From positions 18,105,331-18,169,330 of the forward strand of contig OY783210.1 in NCBI GenBank assembly GCA_963678705.1: 64,000 bases of DNA. Direction: 5' to 3'. Both the position numbers and the translations under genes were made by a program. The notes under the pieces are model-generated. The model saw only the letters and a program-made list of their open reading frames with translations, had not been told where the DNA came from and searched no databases. Below are positions 25,801 to 38,700 of this stretch, piece after piece (the stretch's first letter is position 1; each line of letters opens with the position of its first letter). The stretch comes from Panorpa germanica. Lineage: Eukaryota > Arthropoda > Insecta > Mecoptera > Panorpidae.

Positions 25801-25992
25801 GAAATTTTCTTCTTCGTATATTTTGTATTCATGTATAGGGCATATGGTTTTCGTATATTCGTAATAGTATTTTATTAATTAATTAAACGTCAATTTTAAT
25901 TAAAAAGGTTAAGAGTATAGAATGTTGATTATTAAATATAAAATGAGTGTGGCATATAATATAAAAGTAATTAGTTATTTGTAACAGAAAGG
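22890..25992. other. A+T-rich non-coding stretch containing one inverted-repeat element
   Basis: Apart from the element at 23107-23304 I see no gene. A small palindrome, gttccttaggaac, lies near 24489. Confidence 0.45.
23107..23304. mobile_element. Inverted-repeat element, about 198 bp
   Basis: The left end tgggtcaagattacccgg pairs with the reverse complement of the right end, tgggtcataatgactcgg (14 of 18 identical by eye). The interior has no coding capacity. A piggyBac-like affinity is possible from the gggtca-type ends, but no TTAA duplication is visible at these borders. Confidence 0.45.
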
Positions 25993-26116
25993 CCTTGACT
26001 TACGCGGTTAATTAGTTCTAATGGTTTCCGCGTAAATCGAATGGTATTAGTTGTTGAAAGCTCCAAAGAATCGCGTATTTGGAATTGGTGTTAACTCGAA
26101 TCCGTGTAAGTAGAGG
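25993..26116. mobile_element. Small inverted-repeat element with 'acttacgcgg' ends
   Basis: The left end ccttgacttacgcgg is matched by the reverse complement of the right end, cctctacttacacgg. The interior repeats the motif as ccgcgtaaatcgaa and ttaactcgaatccg. From general knowledge, short elements built of 'cgtaa.tcgaa' words are common in animal genomes. It is non-coding. Confidence 0.5.
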
Positions 26117-26426
26117 ACTCCACTCTACTTACATTATGTAATTTAGTAATGTTTGGTTAAAATTTATGTATTTATATTTATATATCGTTGCTTGTTTCTC
26201 GATTCTTGCTTGTTATAAATAGATCATTTAAATATTTATCAGTTATTTGTTAGAAAATGAATCTTCTTCGTTCTATAAAATAACACAAATGATTTTAAAT
26301 GCAAAAACTACTATCCTATTAAAAGAGTACCAACACATTTACTATTAACTTGCAGTATTTTTCTATGCACTATCTTTCTATTTGTAAATGTATGTAAAGC
26401 ATTTTGCTGTTTGTTTTATCCGGTAC

Positions 26427-26561
26427 ATCCACCAAACAGGGTGATTAGCATCGACCCAAACCCAACCAACGACTATAGCAAATACCGGTACCGCACATTA
26501 TTGTTATCTTCAACGGGTGATACAAATATATGGAGCTTACAGGAGTAACGGAGGTGGAATG
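26427..26561 (+). CDS. Candidate exon with consensus donor, unknown protein
   Basis: A GC-richer island contains a frame that is open well upstream and reads VHPPNRVISIDPNP, then KYRYRTLLLSSTGD, to a TAA at about 26545. An acceptor-like ccaccaaacag ends at about 26439. A consensus donor, GGAATG|GTGAGTGG, lies at 26561/26562, just past the stop. Either the coding frame ends here, or the island is a 5' exon whose relevant feature is the donor. I recognise no family. Confidence 0.28.
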
Positions 26562-26662
26562 GTGAGTGGACTGTAACAATTGTAATCACAGTACTTACCT
26601 AAGGGTGAAATCACTTTAATGGCTTATGGACAGCATACTAACCAGCGTTGCAATTGTTTAGG

Positions 26663-26753
26663 CAGTGGCGTGGCTGGCGTTGATAAAATTTGTCAAGTTA
26701 AATAATAGAAAGTTTCAAGACCCCGACCGCCTAACATCCATGTTACGCCACTG
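26663..26753. mobile_element. Tiny hAT-like inverted-repeat element
   Basis: The ends are perfect 9-bp inverted repeats (cagtggcgt / acgccactg) around 73 bp. From general knowledge, CAGTGGCGT is a frequent terminus of hAT-type non-autonomous elements. The flanks do not show a clean 8-bp duplication, which weakens the call. Confidence 0.45.
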
Positions 26754-28849
26754 ATCATAGAAAACGATTTTATCAACAAACTAGAACCCGAACAATACGA
26801 AAATGTTCATTCACATTTTGTACCACAATTGAAATGTTTTTGTAAAAACAAAACTGGAAAATATAATATTTTGTTAAAATTTTGTAAAATATAATTAATA
26901 AATTTAATTGTCTATTTGTTTTTTGGTGAGTTTATTAAAAATATAAAAACATAAAATAGTTTTTCATTTTAATTAATTTTGTATAATGGAGAGCTATGTT
27001 TATTTAAAACTCGTTGTAATTGTTGTGCTCGTTGTGTTTCATCTATTGTTTCAATTGTTGTAAAAAAATATATATATATTATTTGCATAGATGCATAAAA
27101 TTATGCAATGCTGAAAATGTCGGCGTGGAATGATGTGTGCCTTCTTCAAACTATACGTACTGCAGTTGAACTTATAAAACATGTATTTGGTTCACTACTG
27201 GTTATGCCAAAGCTGACAGTTGTTAAACATCTTTAAGCTAGTTTAGATGTAGTGATAAGTAACTCCTGGTCGTTGTGCTGTTGTTATGTCATTGGCGTCA
27301 AAAATATAAAACATAATATTAAAACTATTTATTAAAGATGTATGCACTGTGAACTCTTGAATTGCATGAGTTCTTGCCAAAGAAATTCTTATAAAGTTCA
27401 AAAAATATAGCAACAACTGTTTCATACATTGTAAAATGTACTATATAAAAATTGTGGATACTCCAATATAGTTTTAGGGACTGTATAAGATAGAATTCAA
27501 GATAAGAAACTTAAAAGAAAAAAATTGACACTTTTGATAATGGCAATAATTATTTCGAAGTAAAAATACAAAAACCAAGTTATTATTTTAGTAAAATAAT
27601 TTATTTTTAATTTCCTAAAATATAATAGAGGGAACTGTAAAGAAACCTGATCGGATCAAATCTTAATAAACCATGTGACCAGCTTGAATTTCCATCTTTA
27701 ATATAGACGTAACATTAGACTTTGCGGAGACAATTTATTTTAATTAAAGTGCTCCCAGTAAAACAGTGATATCGTATTAAAATAATCTCATCTTAAAACT
27801 ATAATCTTCTTTCAAATACAAACTATATTTGCTTGATGTTCGTTGAATTGCTAGTGGCGGTTTATGCGGACAAGACAAACTCTTCTTGCGAATCCACTTA
27901 ATTCGCAAGGTAAGACATACAATGCCCTGAAGATATTCAGGACTGTACAGACACACTGAGCGATGAGATGACTATCTCAACATTTTGTATCGTAGCTATA
28001 TCTACGTATACGTAGCAACTCGTAGCTGTAGTCATGACGTCACATTGTGAACAACTTCACGTTTAAATGTCCTTTATAACTACAGCGTTCAAGAAGTTAA
28101 TAGTTGTGATTTTAAAAGATAGAAAATAAATATTATTTTAACGGATTGAATTGATTTTTTTATGAGTTTATATGAAATCTAAGTCTAATAAAATTAGTAT
28201 TTCTTATAAAAACTGTCATGTTTTAACCTTAAAAGTAATTCTGAAACAGCTTGTGACATATAAACAAATAAAAATATTCATATTAAATAAATATAATTTA
28301 AATGTATATTATTATAAAAAATGTAACAGCTTTTGAGATATCACTGTTTCTCCTATCAACGGCCATATAACTATGCAATATAGTATTAAATATTAGAAAT
28401 AAAGTTAAGAATTAGAATAAACTGGAAGAATATGTAATGACATATATTAATTTTTAGGATTAGTACGATCCCACTCTAGACTCACGAATGTTTTAACACA
28501 AAGATAGAGACAGCACCATATAAACACAATGGACCAAGCAGGGACAACGCTAAAAATGTTATCTTAAAACAAACTTATCGTAAGTGTGTATCTACTAAAC
28601 TGTTTTAAGACAATCAAGACTTCAGTATGCGGCTATCCTTGAAGAAAATTTAAAAAATGGGAGGCATTTAAGCATTCAAATGATAGTAAAAAATTCGGTC
28701 TTCTATGGCATTTCATAAAAGCGCATAATAAATTAAATCCAGTAATAATTTGTATCGAATAGAACATTTAAAATCACTTAATACAGATTTATATAATTGT
28801 AAATTTGTATTTGTCTAGCAATCACGAAATAAATATACATATATACCGG
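26754..28849. other. A+T-rich non-coding stretch
   Basis: No gene or repeat family was recognised. There is a short (TA)n near 27068-27080. Confidence 0.5.
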
Positions 28850-28935
28850 CTATAATCGAACCCCAGACCCGAAGAGGACGAAGTGTTATAATCGTCATGG
28901 CCGTGTTGAGGATACCTCGTATTTAATAATTAAAA
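28850..28935 (-). mobile_element. Possible tRNA-derived SINE fragment
   Basis: On the minus strand, cttcgggtctggggttcgat resembles the B-box region of the SINE at 60131-60401 (cttcgggttcgatccccgga). The A-box side is not convincing and no A-rich tail follows, so the assignment is tentative. Confidence 0.3.
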
Positions 28936-29508
28936 TTCTATTTGTGTTCGTGCTGACTGGACTTTGCGTAAACAAGTAGCCGCCACTTATCAAGGACTTG
29001 TATCCTGGGTTGTGAAAGGGGAGGAGGGAGAAGTGGAGTAGTAGCATGGCGCTATGCAGAGAATACAATCTTGTAAAGGTGTTGCCTTGTGACTTGCTGC
29101 AGGGATGTCGTATGTTTTATTCAATAGCTACTAACGGCGCTAGTGTACAGTCCAATAACGATGTAATCTTTGTTTACATGACAGGGGATAAATGCATATG
29201 TTTACTGTTATCGTTATTCCAAAATATAACATAATGCTCACATATACATTTTTATTAATTTGCATTTTTGTATGCATGTTAACTAATTTGGTTTATTGTC
29301 TGACTTAATACTATCTTTTTACATTCTAATTTGTTAATTTTATTTATATTTTTCAATTTTTCTATTAAATGGCACGCTGCGTTATATCATAGATGACATT
29401 TCCCGGCATGCTTGCAAAGCAACTCTTTTTAGGCTACCCTGCGCATTTATCTTCGTTAGACCTTGCTGTAATCACGATTGAGTCGAGGTCCAGTGACTTG
29501 CCATAATA

Positions 29509-29891
29509 CCGGTTTCACACCAGAGAGACAGTTTTGAAAACAGTTTTGTTGTTAAAAAACAAAATAAAATCATGTTTTGATTTTCAAACAGACTGTTCAC
29601 ACAGAACGGACTAGTTTTGTTTTTAGTGTTTTTCTATGTGTACCACAAAAATTATAAACATGATAAACTACAACTGACAAGCGCAAATGTTCACAAAAAA
29701 CAAAACTGCGTGTTCAAACCTAAAAAACAACAACAAACGTGTTTTCCTTTGATTTTACCAACTCCAGATGGGAATGTGTTTTGTTTACTAAAACAGCAAC
29801 AAAAGACAAAAATGTTTTAAGAACTGTCTTGGTGTAAAGATTGGTGTTTTTGTTCGTGTTTTATTGAACTGTCTCTCTGGTGTGAACCCGG
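29509..29891. mobile_element. Inverted-repeat element, family 2 (copy 2), about 383 bp
   Basis: It begins ccggtttcacaccagagaga and ends ctgtctctctggtgtgaacc cgg, the same ends as at 19720-20129. It also shares the interior blocks aaaattataaacatgataaa and gttcacaaaaaacaaaactg. Relative to copy 1 it lacks one internal duplication and has about 65 bp of its own (ccttt...cagatgggaatg). The 67-codon frame inside is element sequence, not a host gene. Confidence 0.8.
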
Positions 29892-32164
29892 CATAAAAGA
29901 ACAATTGATGAACGTAATTACATAAATTGTAAATGTATTATGTTCCAGTGTAATAACAGCCTTAGACGGGTCACACACTGCATTAAACTATTTGTAACGT
30001 CTGCTTTTTGTGCAGGGTGTATTCGAGTTGGTACACTTTATAATGAGATAAACCTTCTACATTAATATTTATGAATACGTCGTGCAAGGTTCCGGCATGT
30101 TGCCCTGCTTGTTTCCCCGTAAGGCCGCCACTGCTGCTACGCATCTGATTGTTAAACACGAATCGAATTTACGAGCTTGCTACAAATCGTAGCACAATTA
30201 TCATTAAGCTAGCATTAAAATATTATTAAATCCATATATAATTGATAGACAATATTGTTTATGACATTTGTATTGTTAATTACTAATATAACAGGTAATT
30301 AGCGGGATAATGTTCTTGTTCAGGTTGGTGGAAACGTTTACATTTACTACTTACGTAATCCGATTAATTTTATAATCTACTAATTTAAGTAGAGTCGGAT
30401 GGAATGGAATACTGTTTCCGGTTATTCATTGGTGTTAATTATTCGCAAGGAAATTATAGTTAGTTTGTGTGGATCGTTTGATAAGTTTCGGGTCTCGCAT
30501 AGAGATGGCGGTAAAATATTAAAATTTGTTGTAGTAATTGTTCTTCTTTTTCAAAATCTATATTACTTTCCTTAAAATTATTGAGGCATTAAAAACCAAT
30601 TCAAATGTTTGATCAATGTATCAGAATTATTTCTAAAAAGTTTATCATTTCATAAAAAAAATACAATATGTACATATGTTTATCATCCAATAAAAAATAT
30701 ATATTTATTCATATTTTTATGGCGTTGTTTTTCATTCTTATATGATATAGATATGACATTTTAACGTTTTTATAAGAATATTTTAGTTTCATTTCTATAA
30801 GAAGTTACAGCGTTTTGAGTGATATATTCATTTGTTTCGTTTGATAGTTATAAGTTTTAAAAATTATTTAATTACTTAAGTATAAGTCTATTTTAATTCT
30901 AGGTTTGCAAAATTTTTACCGTAATAAAAATAGCTTGTAATATAACCCTCAATGGAAATCCAACTGTTAAAGAATAAGGATTAGATTTATTTGTTCACTG
31001 AAATTACTGTGTATGGTATGGTATAAAATGAACTCAAGAGCAATGAATCCATATCTTTAAAGAGTGTGATGAAGTGGAGAAATACAGTAGCCAGCAATAA
31101 AATATTGTGATATTATTAATAACCTTTTAATTCGTGTTGAACGTAATTTACTTCATTCCCTGGCAACAACAGCATTGTGGTAGAATATTCTAATTTACAT
31201 TTTACATTATATTTCTTGTGTTCTATTGTAAAACTATAAAATACAGTACTACAATGTATAATTAACAGTGTAAAATGAAAACAGTGTGGAATTAATGCAT
31301 GAAAAGAAAACGCCATTCTAGTCTTATAACATCCGTAATAAACCAGTCTTCAGATGTCCTGTAATCCTCCGATATTCCAACCGGAGATAGTTGGATTATC
31401 GTCCTTATTTACAGTGCAAACATTCAATTACTCCCCTTCAAAATGCCAGTTTAATTTATTTTTCAGAAAACTTTTATTTTTATCCATTTTAATGGTTCTG
31501 GCATTTATATTATTGATTAGACACTTTTTTAAATGTATAAAAACTGTAATAATATATTATGTATTTAGAGCTTTAGAAAATCCATATAATATTAAAAGCT
31601 CTTCGACGTTAAAAAAAACATCCAGACAGCCGTAGAGTTCATAATAGTCGGACAATATTTCTATTATTCGGATGATAGTTGCCCCATGTTTTAATGAGAT
31701 TAAAACATATATTGTAACAACGAACAATAGTACAGGATAGTCAACATAGTAATGTACGTAAACTACAACTGCAATAGCATTAGCAAACAATGTGAGCGAA
31801 AAAAGAGGATTAAAGTATTATGGAGGATTATGCTATAAACGTCATTCGGAAAAGTTACAATACTGAAAAGTGTTGAAATTGATTCCAATCAGTTTTATAC
31901 TAGTACCAACACTGCATTGTAATTATGTCATTTGACTCGTAATTAGATAATTAATTTATTATGGACGCGAGAGCAATGGCACGGAAATGTTAATTACTGC
32001 TACGCACTCCTGGAAATGTCGTGACTGTGTGGAAATAAATGGTGGGAGGGTTGTTTAATAATTCAGTGACTCTTTGAATTTCCCGCGCAGCTCAACAGCC
32101 ATCTATTAATAGAGTACTGTCAAATGTAGAACAAACTGAGTTATTTAATTTGTGTTTGACAATC
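29892..32164. other. Mostly A+T-rich, with a GC-rich block at 30071-30205
   Basis: At 30071 an ATG opens a Cys- and Pro-rich frame (MNTSCKVPACCPACFP) that reaches CCC|GTAAGG, a possible first exon. The opposite strand of the same block is also open for about 50 codons (MRSSSGGLTGK...). With two competing frames and no second splice site I cannot call a gene. The rest has no recognised feature. Confidence 0.3.
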
Positions 32165-32430
32165 ATTGAAAGCAGACCAGCTTCTATCCGCGCGATGGAT
32201 TGTGTATGTAGTCACCTTGACAAAAATCCATAAATTAGGCAACGATATGCTACCTTATCCAGTATATCCTCCAGATTTAGCTCCCTGCTACTATTTCCTG
32301 TTTCCCAAAATGAAGAAATGGCTGAGTTGCAAGAGATTTGAGTCTAACAAAGAGGAGCATTGAGAAATTTATTATTTGGAAGGAATAAAAAAAATTGGAA
32401 AAATGCTGGACTAAATGTAACGAGCTTAAA
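32165..32430 (+). pseudogene. mariner transposase C-terminal relic
   Basis: The frame reads TKIHKLG, then PPDLAPCYYFLFPK, then KKWLSCKRFESNKEE. After a stop, a continuation in another frame reads EKCWTKCNELKGDY. These are the last third of a mariner-type (DD34D) transposase in the usual order. The position after DLAP that holds the third catalytic Asp in family members (DLAPSDY) is Tyr here, and the segment carrying the second Asp is not recognisable. The N-terminal helix-turn-helix region and terminal repeats are absent, so the copy is dead. Confidence 0.8.
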
Positions 32431-35294
32431 GGAGACTATGTTGTTTTATTGAGAAATAAAGCGCTAAAATATTTAACTACCTACGTATGTAAAATTTACT
32501 AGAACATCAGTAGAAGAAATTAAAAAATAAACATGAACTTGAAATTTTGTGTTTTGTTTTAGTTTTACAATATTATACATGGTTATGTTGGAATTTGGTA
32601 TGCAGTTGCGTAATAGCATTTCTAATTAACAAAACAATTAAAAAATCTAAAAAGCTAGTGAAGCGAGAAGTACCAATTACGTACCACACTCAACGCAAAA
32701 CAATATAACACCTTAAGAAAATATATACTGAAAACGTAATAAGTCAAAAAATAATTACATACTCGTTTGTTTGTACCTAGTTTGTATTTAAAATAATTAA
32801 TATTTCTTTTCTACTGCGCCCTGTATCTTACTATATAATTATTGATAATAATTCCGCATTAAAATATGTTATTTACAGTATACTTATTACACACCCTGTT
32901 GCTAGAGTTCTGGTACTAAAAATCCCTAAAGATATATTTAAATTTTGCATAAATTATACAATACTATATATAGCACATGTACAGGATAAATATATATATG
33001 TACATAACCTATATATAGCAGTTGTTAGTAATTGCAGAAGGATGTTTCCCGTCATGCAATGCAATTATGGAATGGTTACGTTACTAATTTTATATTACTA
33101 TATATACGAATGGGAATATATATATGGAATTTAAAAAAACCCTTATTTTACCAATTAAAAGTTAATTTATTATATTATAATTTTCCGCAGCTACTAAATA
33201 TATCTTTATCCTATGAGAGACAAATTCACAAGACAAAAAGGTTCGAGAATCGTTACGATTTTATACCATACTAGGCTTCGCTGTGACTCAATCTGATATA
33301 AAATGAACGGGAAACTAAAAAAAATACACACACATTCTCAAATTCATACCAAAACGCACGCATTTTACTATAAAAACACGCGCGTATTAAAATGCAACGT
33401 TGTGTCAAAATTTTAAGTCAATCGACAGACTACTTTTTGAGCTTTGCGAACACAAACATACGCAGGATGAATTTTTATATATAAAGATTGGAAATCCATT
33501 CCACTTAACACACTAATTACTAATCTAGATTACACATAATTGTTATCCTAAACAGTTACCGTTATCGAAAAATATCCTAGACATAAGACCTGGAAGTATT
33601 ACCTACTGCATGATAAATCCTTAATGTGATATAGTATCAGGGTACTATGATAGTTTTATGACAAAAATGCATAGTAATTTTTACTGTGTTTCTCACAGTG
33701 TACGTTTAAGCTATTGCTTACTTCTTGTTCCAGGTTTTTGCAATATTAAAACCGTTTATTATTTTTAAAATGCTGAAAAATATATTTTCAATAAAAACAG
33801 TACCATTCAATAATTTGAATACTTGTCTATACGATAGTTTTTACAGTTTCACAACTTTTCAAAATTACAACACAAATTTTTTAAATATTTAAAATTTGCA
33901 TATTGTTCAACTGCATGGATTCCTTCATTCTACCCCATATATATACTAAAAATAAATGTTTAAAAATATGTAAATACAGCGATTTAAAAACATAACGAGA
34001 TCTGACGATCACTATCTGTGCTCCACTCGTAGTCATACACATAAAAGTGCAGTCGCTATGATAGTTGTGACTGTATTTGTGTAAATTGTTATGCATATGT
34101 AAGAATATGTAATGGTATGTGTAAGATATCAACGGCTAACGGTCGTATAACGTAACCGTATAACGACATCAATTCGCATTCGTTAACCAGTAACGGCGGT
34201 GAAACATAAGACCAAGTGGTACTAGATTTGCAAGTACGTTTCTTGTAAAACTAACGAAACTACAATATATTTTATGATATAGTAAGAGGGGGTATTAAGA
34301 CATCAATTTAAAAAAAAAAAATGTATTTATTTATTTTAATGTAGAACATATTAAGTTTATTGTGTGAAAATTTAAAGTCGATTGGAGTAAAACTGTCGGA
34401 GATATAGAGTTTTAAGTGTTCACCTCTCTGGTCTGGTTTCATATTTCTTTGAAACTTTTAAATGCGTTTTTCTCACACTTAGATTTTTAAGAAACGATGT
34501 CCTCTCTAGCTCAAAATCTACTGCACTGATTGAAATTTTAATCATTTATTGGAAATTAATAAATACAGATCTCAAATTATAATTTTCACTATTCTAAGAG
34601 ATGGCACATTTAAAACAGTTATATATTATTATCTCTCCATAGATAGACGCACAAATACATACAATGCATTATATAAGAGTATATAAGTCTTCCATAATTG
34701 GCTTCTACAATATAATACATTTCATTTTATCGGAAACTTCACCCGACCGCTCCGATGCGATATAAAGAACTTGATCATAGGTTTATTACTTCTTCCAGTT
34801 GCATGTTTCTAGTGCACTTAGCCCAATTGCATCAACGTCATTTATTGTATTACATTTTATTATATAACAAACGGTTATGTAACGTGATTGTTAAAATATA
34901 AAATGATTTGTAATGTCTTATTCACTTATTCTATTAAAACATTAACCGAAGTACTCGTAAATATTGTTTTAAATGTCACTCATCAAATCAACAATGCTAC
35001 TATGCACGCTATAATGAAACATCGCTTTAAAGAAATACTTTATTAGTTGTCTTGTTTATAGGGTGACTTTATGTAAAAGAAGAATTTACTTTGATTTATT
35101 TTTAAACTTAACGTTTTTTAATTGCTATACTGACCACTAGAGGCGCTTATAGTTATGACAAATTGTTTATGTAAGGTGTATCAATAAGAGGTGACTGTTT
35201 TGTTTCTTGACTAAAACATAAACTAACCGCAAGATTTAATTTTTTTTAAGTATATTTTAAAACTGAAACTTAGGAGTTATTTATGTGATATAAA
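32431..35294. other. A+T-rich non-coding stretch with one dispersed repeat
   Basis: Apart from the repeat at 33270-33487 nothing was recognised. A small cluster of cgtataacg words lies near 34143-34170. Confidence 0.45.
33270..33487 (+). repeat. Second copy of the dispersed repeat at 11180-11480
   Basis: It starts actaggcttcgctgtgactc and shares ctgatataaaatgaacggga and gcgaacacaaacatacgcag with the copy at 11180-11480. Between these it has about 75 bp of its own (cacgcgcgtattaaaatgca), and it stops at tttttatatataaag without the long 3' part of the other copy. It is non-coding. Confidence 0.5.
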
Positions 35295-35345
35295 GGGTCA
35301 TTCCCACTTACTGAGCTTTTGTTTTATTTATATGTTTTAACCTTA
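35295..35345 (+). mobile_element. Solo end of the 52491-52984 family
   Basis: The sequence gggtcattcccacttactgagc resembles the terminal repeat of the element at 52491-52984 (tcattcccactcactg). No partner end was found within several hundred bases, so this is at most a fragment. Confidence 0.4.
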
Positions 35346-38300
35346 AATGTGATTTGAGTGAATGTGTAAATGTTCCAGTCTAAAGAAGGCTTTACCCTAG
35401 TTTGATCGACAAAGTAGATTTCACTGTTATAAACTATAAACTTATCTATTTTCCATATTTGTAGAGGCTTAATAACTAATGAAATAAAAAGCATTCTAAA
35501 TATAGACCAAATGCAATTGATTTATATAATTAGAAGGTTAATAAAATTATAAATATAACGCTATATTATGCAAGTGAGCATATGATTTATGCATAAATGC
35601 AATATAATCCTGCTTGCACGCATATATGCAAAGCTTTTCTGGTACGCCAGTTGTGTTCATGCATATATAGAGTATGATTCTGTGTTTATGTGCTGCTGCA
35701 TAATTTGCATGCGGTTTTCTACATAGATGCATTTTACTACGTTCAATTTAATTGAATGATACAACTACTTTTGAAATGAGAAAAATCAATACAGTCATAT
35801 CGTAGTAAGTATAATTTTACCTGAAATTATTTATATTTAAATATATATACATATATATGTGGGCCGCAAATGTCTTTATACGAAATGGTAATATTCATGT
35901 TGCTTTAAACAAGAAATTCACAGGCCCATTAAACACTTAACTACTTCGGCTGCGATGAGAATTGAACTATATGACTCTTACGCAGAAAAAGATGATTCGT
36001 TTAAAAACGTTTGATCCTAAATAATTTATTTGATATTGACAATCGTCTTTATTTGTTGCCAAATTGTAACTAATTTATTAAATAGAATTGTTCAATTATA
36101 GGACTATAGACAGGACATTAAGGATACAACTAATAGAATTACATAGGATATCAATAAATAAAGCCAGGGACTATGGGAATTCAACTTCAAATATACGAGA
36201 ATAACCTGACAACTAAGCTCCACATAGATTAAACATTTAGTTTATTACCAGACCTAACTTCCGGGTAATTAATTTCACGACTTTTTATAGAAAACATCAA
36301 TAAAATTATATTGTTAACAATTCAGTGATCACCAGAAGGCAAGCACAGACATCAGAACCGGACCCTCTTTAAATTGTATGTAGAAGTATTATTAGTTCAA
36401 AGAAAAGATCAAAACAGTAAACAATAATTTAGTTGAATAAGATCAAAACCAATTCATATTCAATCTAGAAGGGTTGGGTTAAGTTGGAAGAGTATGGGTA
36501 GGGTTTTCAACCCTAAATAGTGTGTTCAGTTGTAGAGTAGTGTATCTATGGTCTACCACAAAAGCTTGACTCGGCCGCACGTGGTAGAGGTATGCCCTAG
36601 AATATACACATGGTATTACTGTTAAATCCTTTTTGGCCTATGTGCTAGGCTGCAGAGAATAAGCCTCTTCCGTATATGACAGGGTGATTCAATGTATGTT
36701 TAAGTTCAAAGATTTTCATATTAATTTATTTGAGATATACGCGTTTATTTATAGCATCGGTATCATTTGTCGAGATCTTTAAGGCGACGTTAGTTCAATG
36801 GTTCACTGCTATCTCTGATGTTAATCACAGATCAGTTGTATTGTGGTTAGGAGAGATGGTTTGTTTACATACCATTATAGATGTGTGAAAATCATATGTT
36901 AATCCTTTACGATTGAAGTCACAACACATAAACGTTCAGTTTATTAGTGAGACATCTCACTAGTTACAAGCATTCCATCTGTATTTGTGAAGACTTATAT
37001 ACATAGATATGAACTACATGAGATATTCTAACTTCGCACTTTAAAACTTTTTTTTTTAATTACTAAAGATTATTACAATCTGTCCTGCTTAGAGGACATT
37101 CAGTGATAGGTATGTAAATAAAGTGTCTTGCGCGGGATGTGCCCATCGACTCATCCCTCAATTTTAATAGATCCTAGATTAATAGGTCTTGAGGTACTTG
37201 CTTTTTTAGTCTGCGTACTACCGAATTATTGGACTAATTAGACAGCTGGCCAAAATTTTTCTAAGTAAATCTTTTTCTCTTTTTATAAAAGAATAGAATT
37301 ACTATTTAGTCTAGTTATTGTTTCGTCGTACAAAAGGATCAATCCTGAATTTAAATTTGCATTTATGGAGTTTTATTTATATTTTCTTATTTATCTTGAA
37401 AACTATGACTTCAACAAGAAATTTCTAAAGAGCTTTTTTCTAGACATTGATATTATCTACATTTTTTATTAATAACTTTTTGTTGGAACTTTTACAACAA
37501 AAAAGTTATAAGCAAAAATAAATATAAAATTAAATGGTTAATGAACAGACTGAGTAATATTATAGCAGATAATAGTTTAACCCTCTTACATGATGGTATA
37601 AAATTACTGCCTTGTTTTCTTACATAATTATGAATTCATTTCGATTTGGCACGTCGAAGTTAGTGGCAACACTATCAGTAAAATTTCGTAGGTTGCAACA
37701 CTATCAGTATAACAAGTAGAAGTCTATAAAATTATTTAGTAACTATCCAATATTGTGAATTATGCACATATAAGAAAAAAACTAAAAACGCAGAATGTAT
37801 TGATTTTTTCCATATTCAATAAAAATTTATTTTTTGAAAATAAAATGCACAGGATTCCAGCATGTTATACCTGTAGTATTATGTTGTACGGACATTACAT
37901 TCAAATTGCGAAGTTATAAGGTAATGTAATAAATATATGTACTTCATGTATGCAATATCCTGGAGTATATATTAAACGATAGGTACGTTCATACAAATAT
38001 AGAAATGCAGTACAAAATCAAATAAAAAGTTTTCGAAATTCTATTGTGAATAAATGGACCTATGATTGGTGCTGTCATATTAACAATACATTTATTAATA
38101 GAAGTAGACATTTGCGGATGGGAAAAACATAGATGCACTTCAATTAGATATATGAAAGTCGTTCTTATTACTATATGAGTGCGAATCTAAGACGATTATT
38201 ATACGATTCGTAGGAATCTTACACGATTCTTCCCAAAATTGTTTGTAGAGCTTACATTTAGTATACGTTTATTATATACAAAAAAATATTGCAAAATAAT

Positions 38301-38700
38301 ATAAAATAATTCTGAAAAACGTGTAAGCTACAAATTAAAATGACAAATATGAAGAGCTTTTAGTTCGTTACACACACACACACGTGAGATTACGTGTGTA
38401 ATAGTATTATACTGATTGTCAATGGAAAATTTAACTGCTTCATATGAAAGTGAACGGGAAATACAGACAAACCGACAGACGAATCATCAAGTGATGAGAG
38501 ACAGACACACGAGCAGACATAGGCATATAAAAATCTATATAAGTTAAATTGTCAGATGTGAAACTAACAGAGAAATATAAAAAAATAAAAATTTGCATAA
38601 AAACACCATATACACAATATTTTTAATTCAATTTTTTTTACAGATTGTTCATTTAATTAATGTTTGGAATATGATATGATTTCGTCAAAATGCTGGAGCG
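35346..38700. other. A+T-rich non-coding stretch
   Basis: Small structures only: a gggtt/aaccc-rich patch and a short stem (ctaccac...gtggtag) near 36470-36590, and a duplicated gcaacactatcagta near 37666-37712. Nearby are a CA run (38369-38385) and a gacagac-rich patch (38460-38520). No gene was recognised. Confidence 0.45.

Noticed and set aside
29046-29234. 62-codon frame starting MALCREYNL in a GC-richer patch
   Set aside because: Good start context, but the GTAAAG after nine codons is a weak donor, the rest of the frame drifts into A+T-rich DNA and no family matches.
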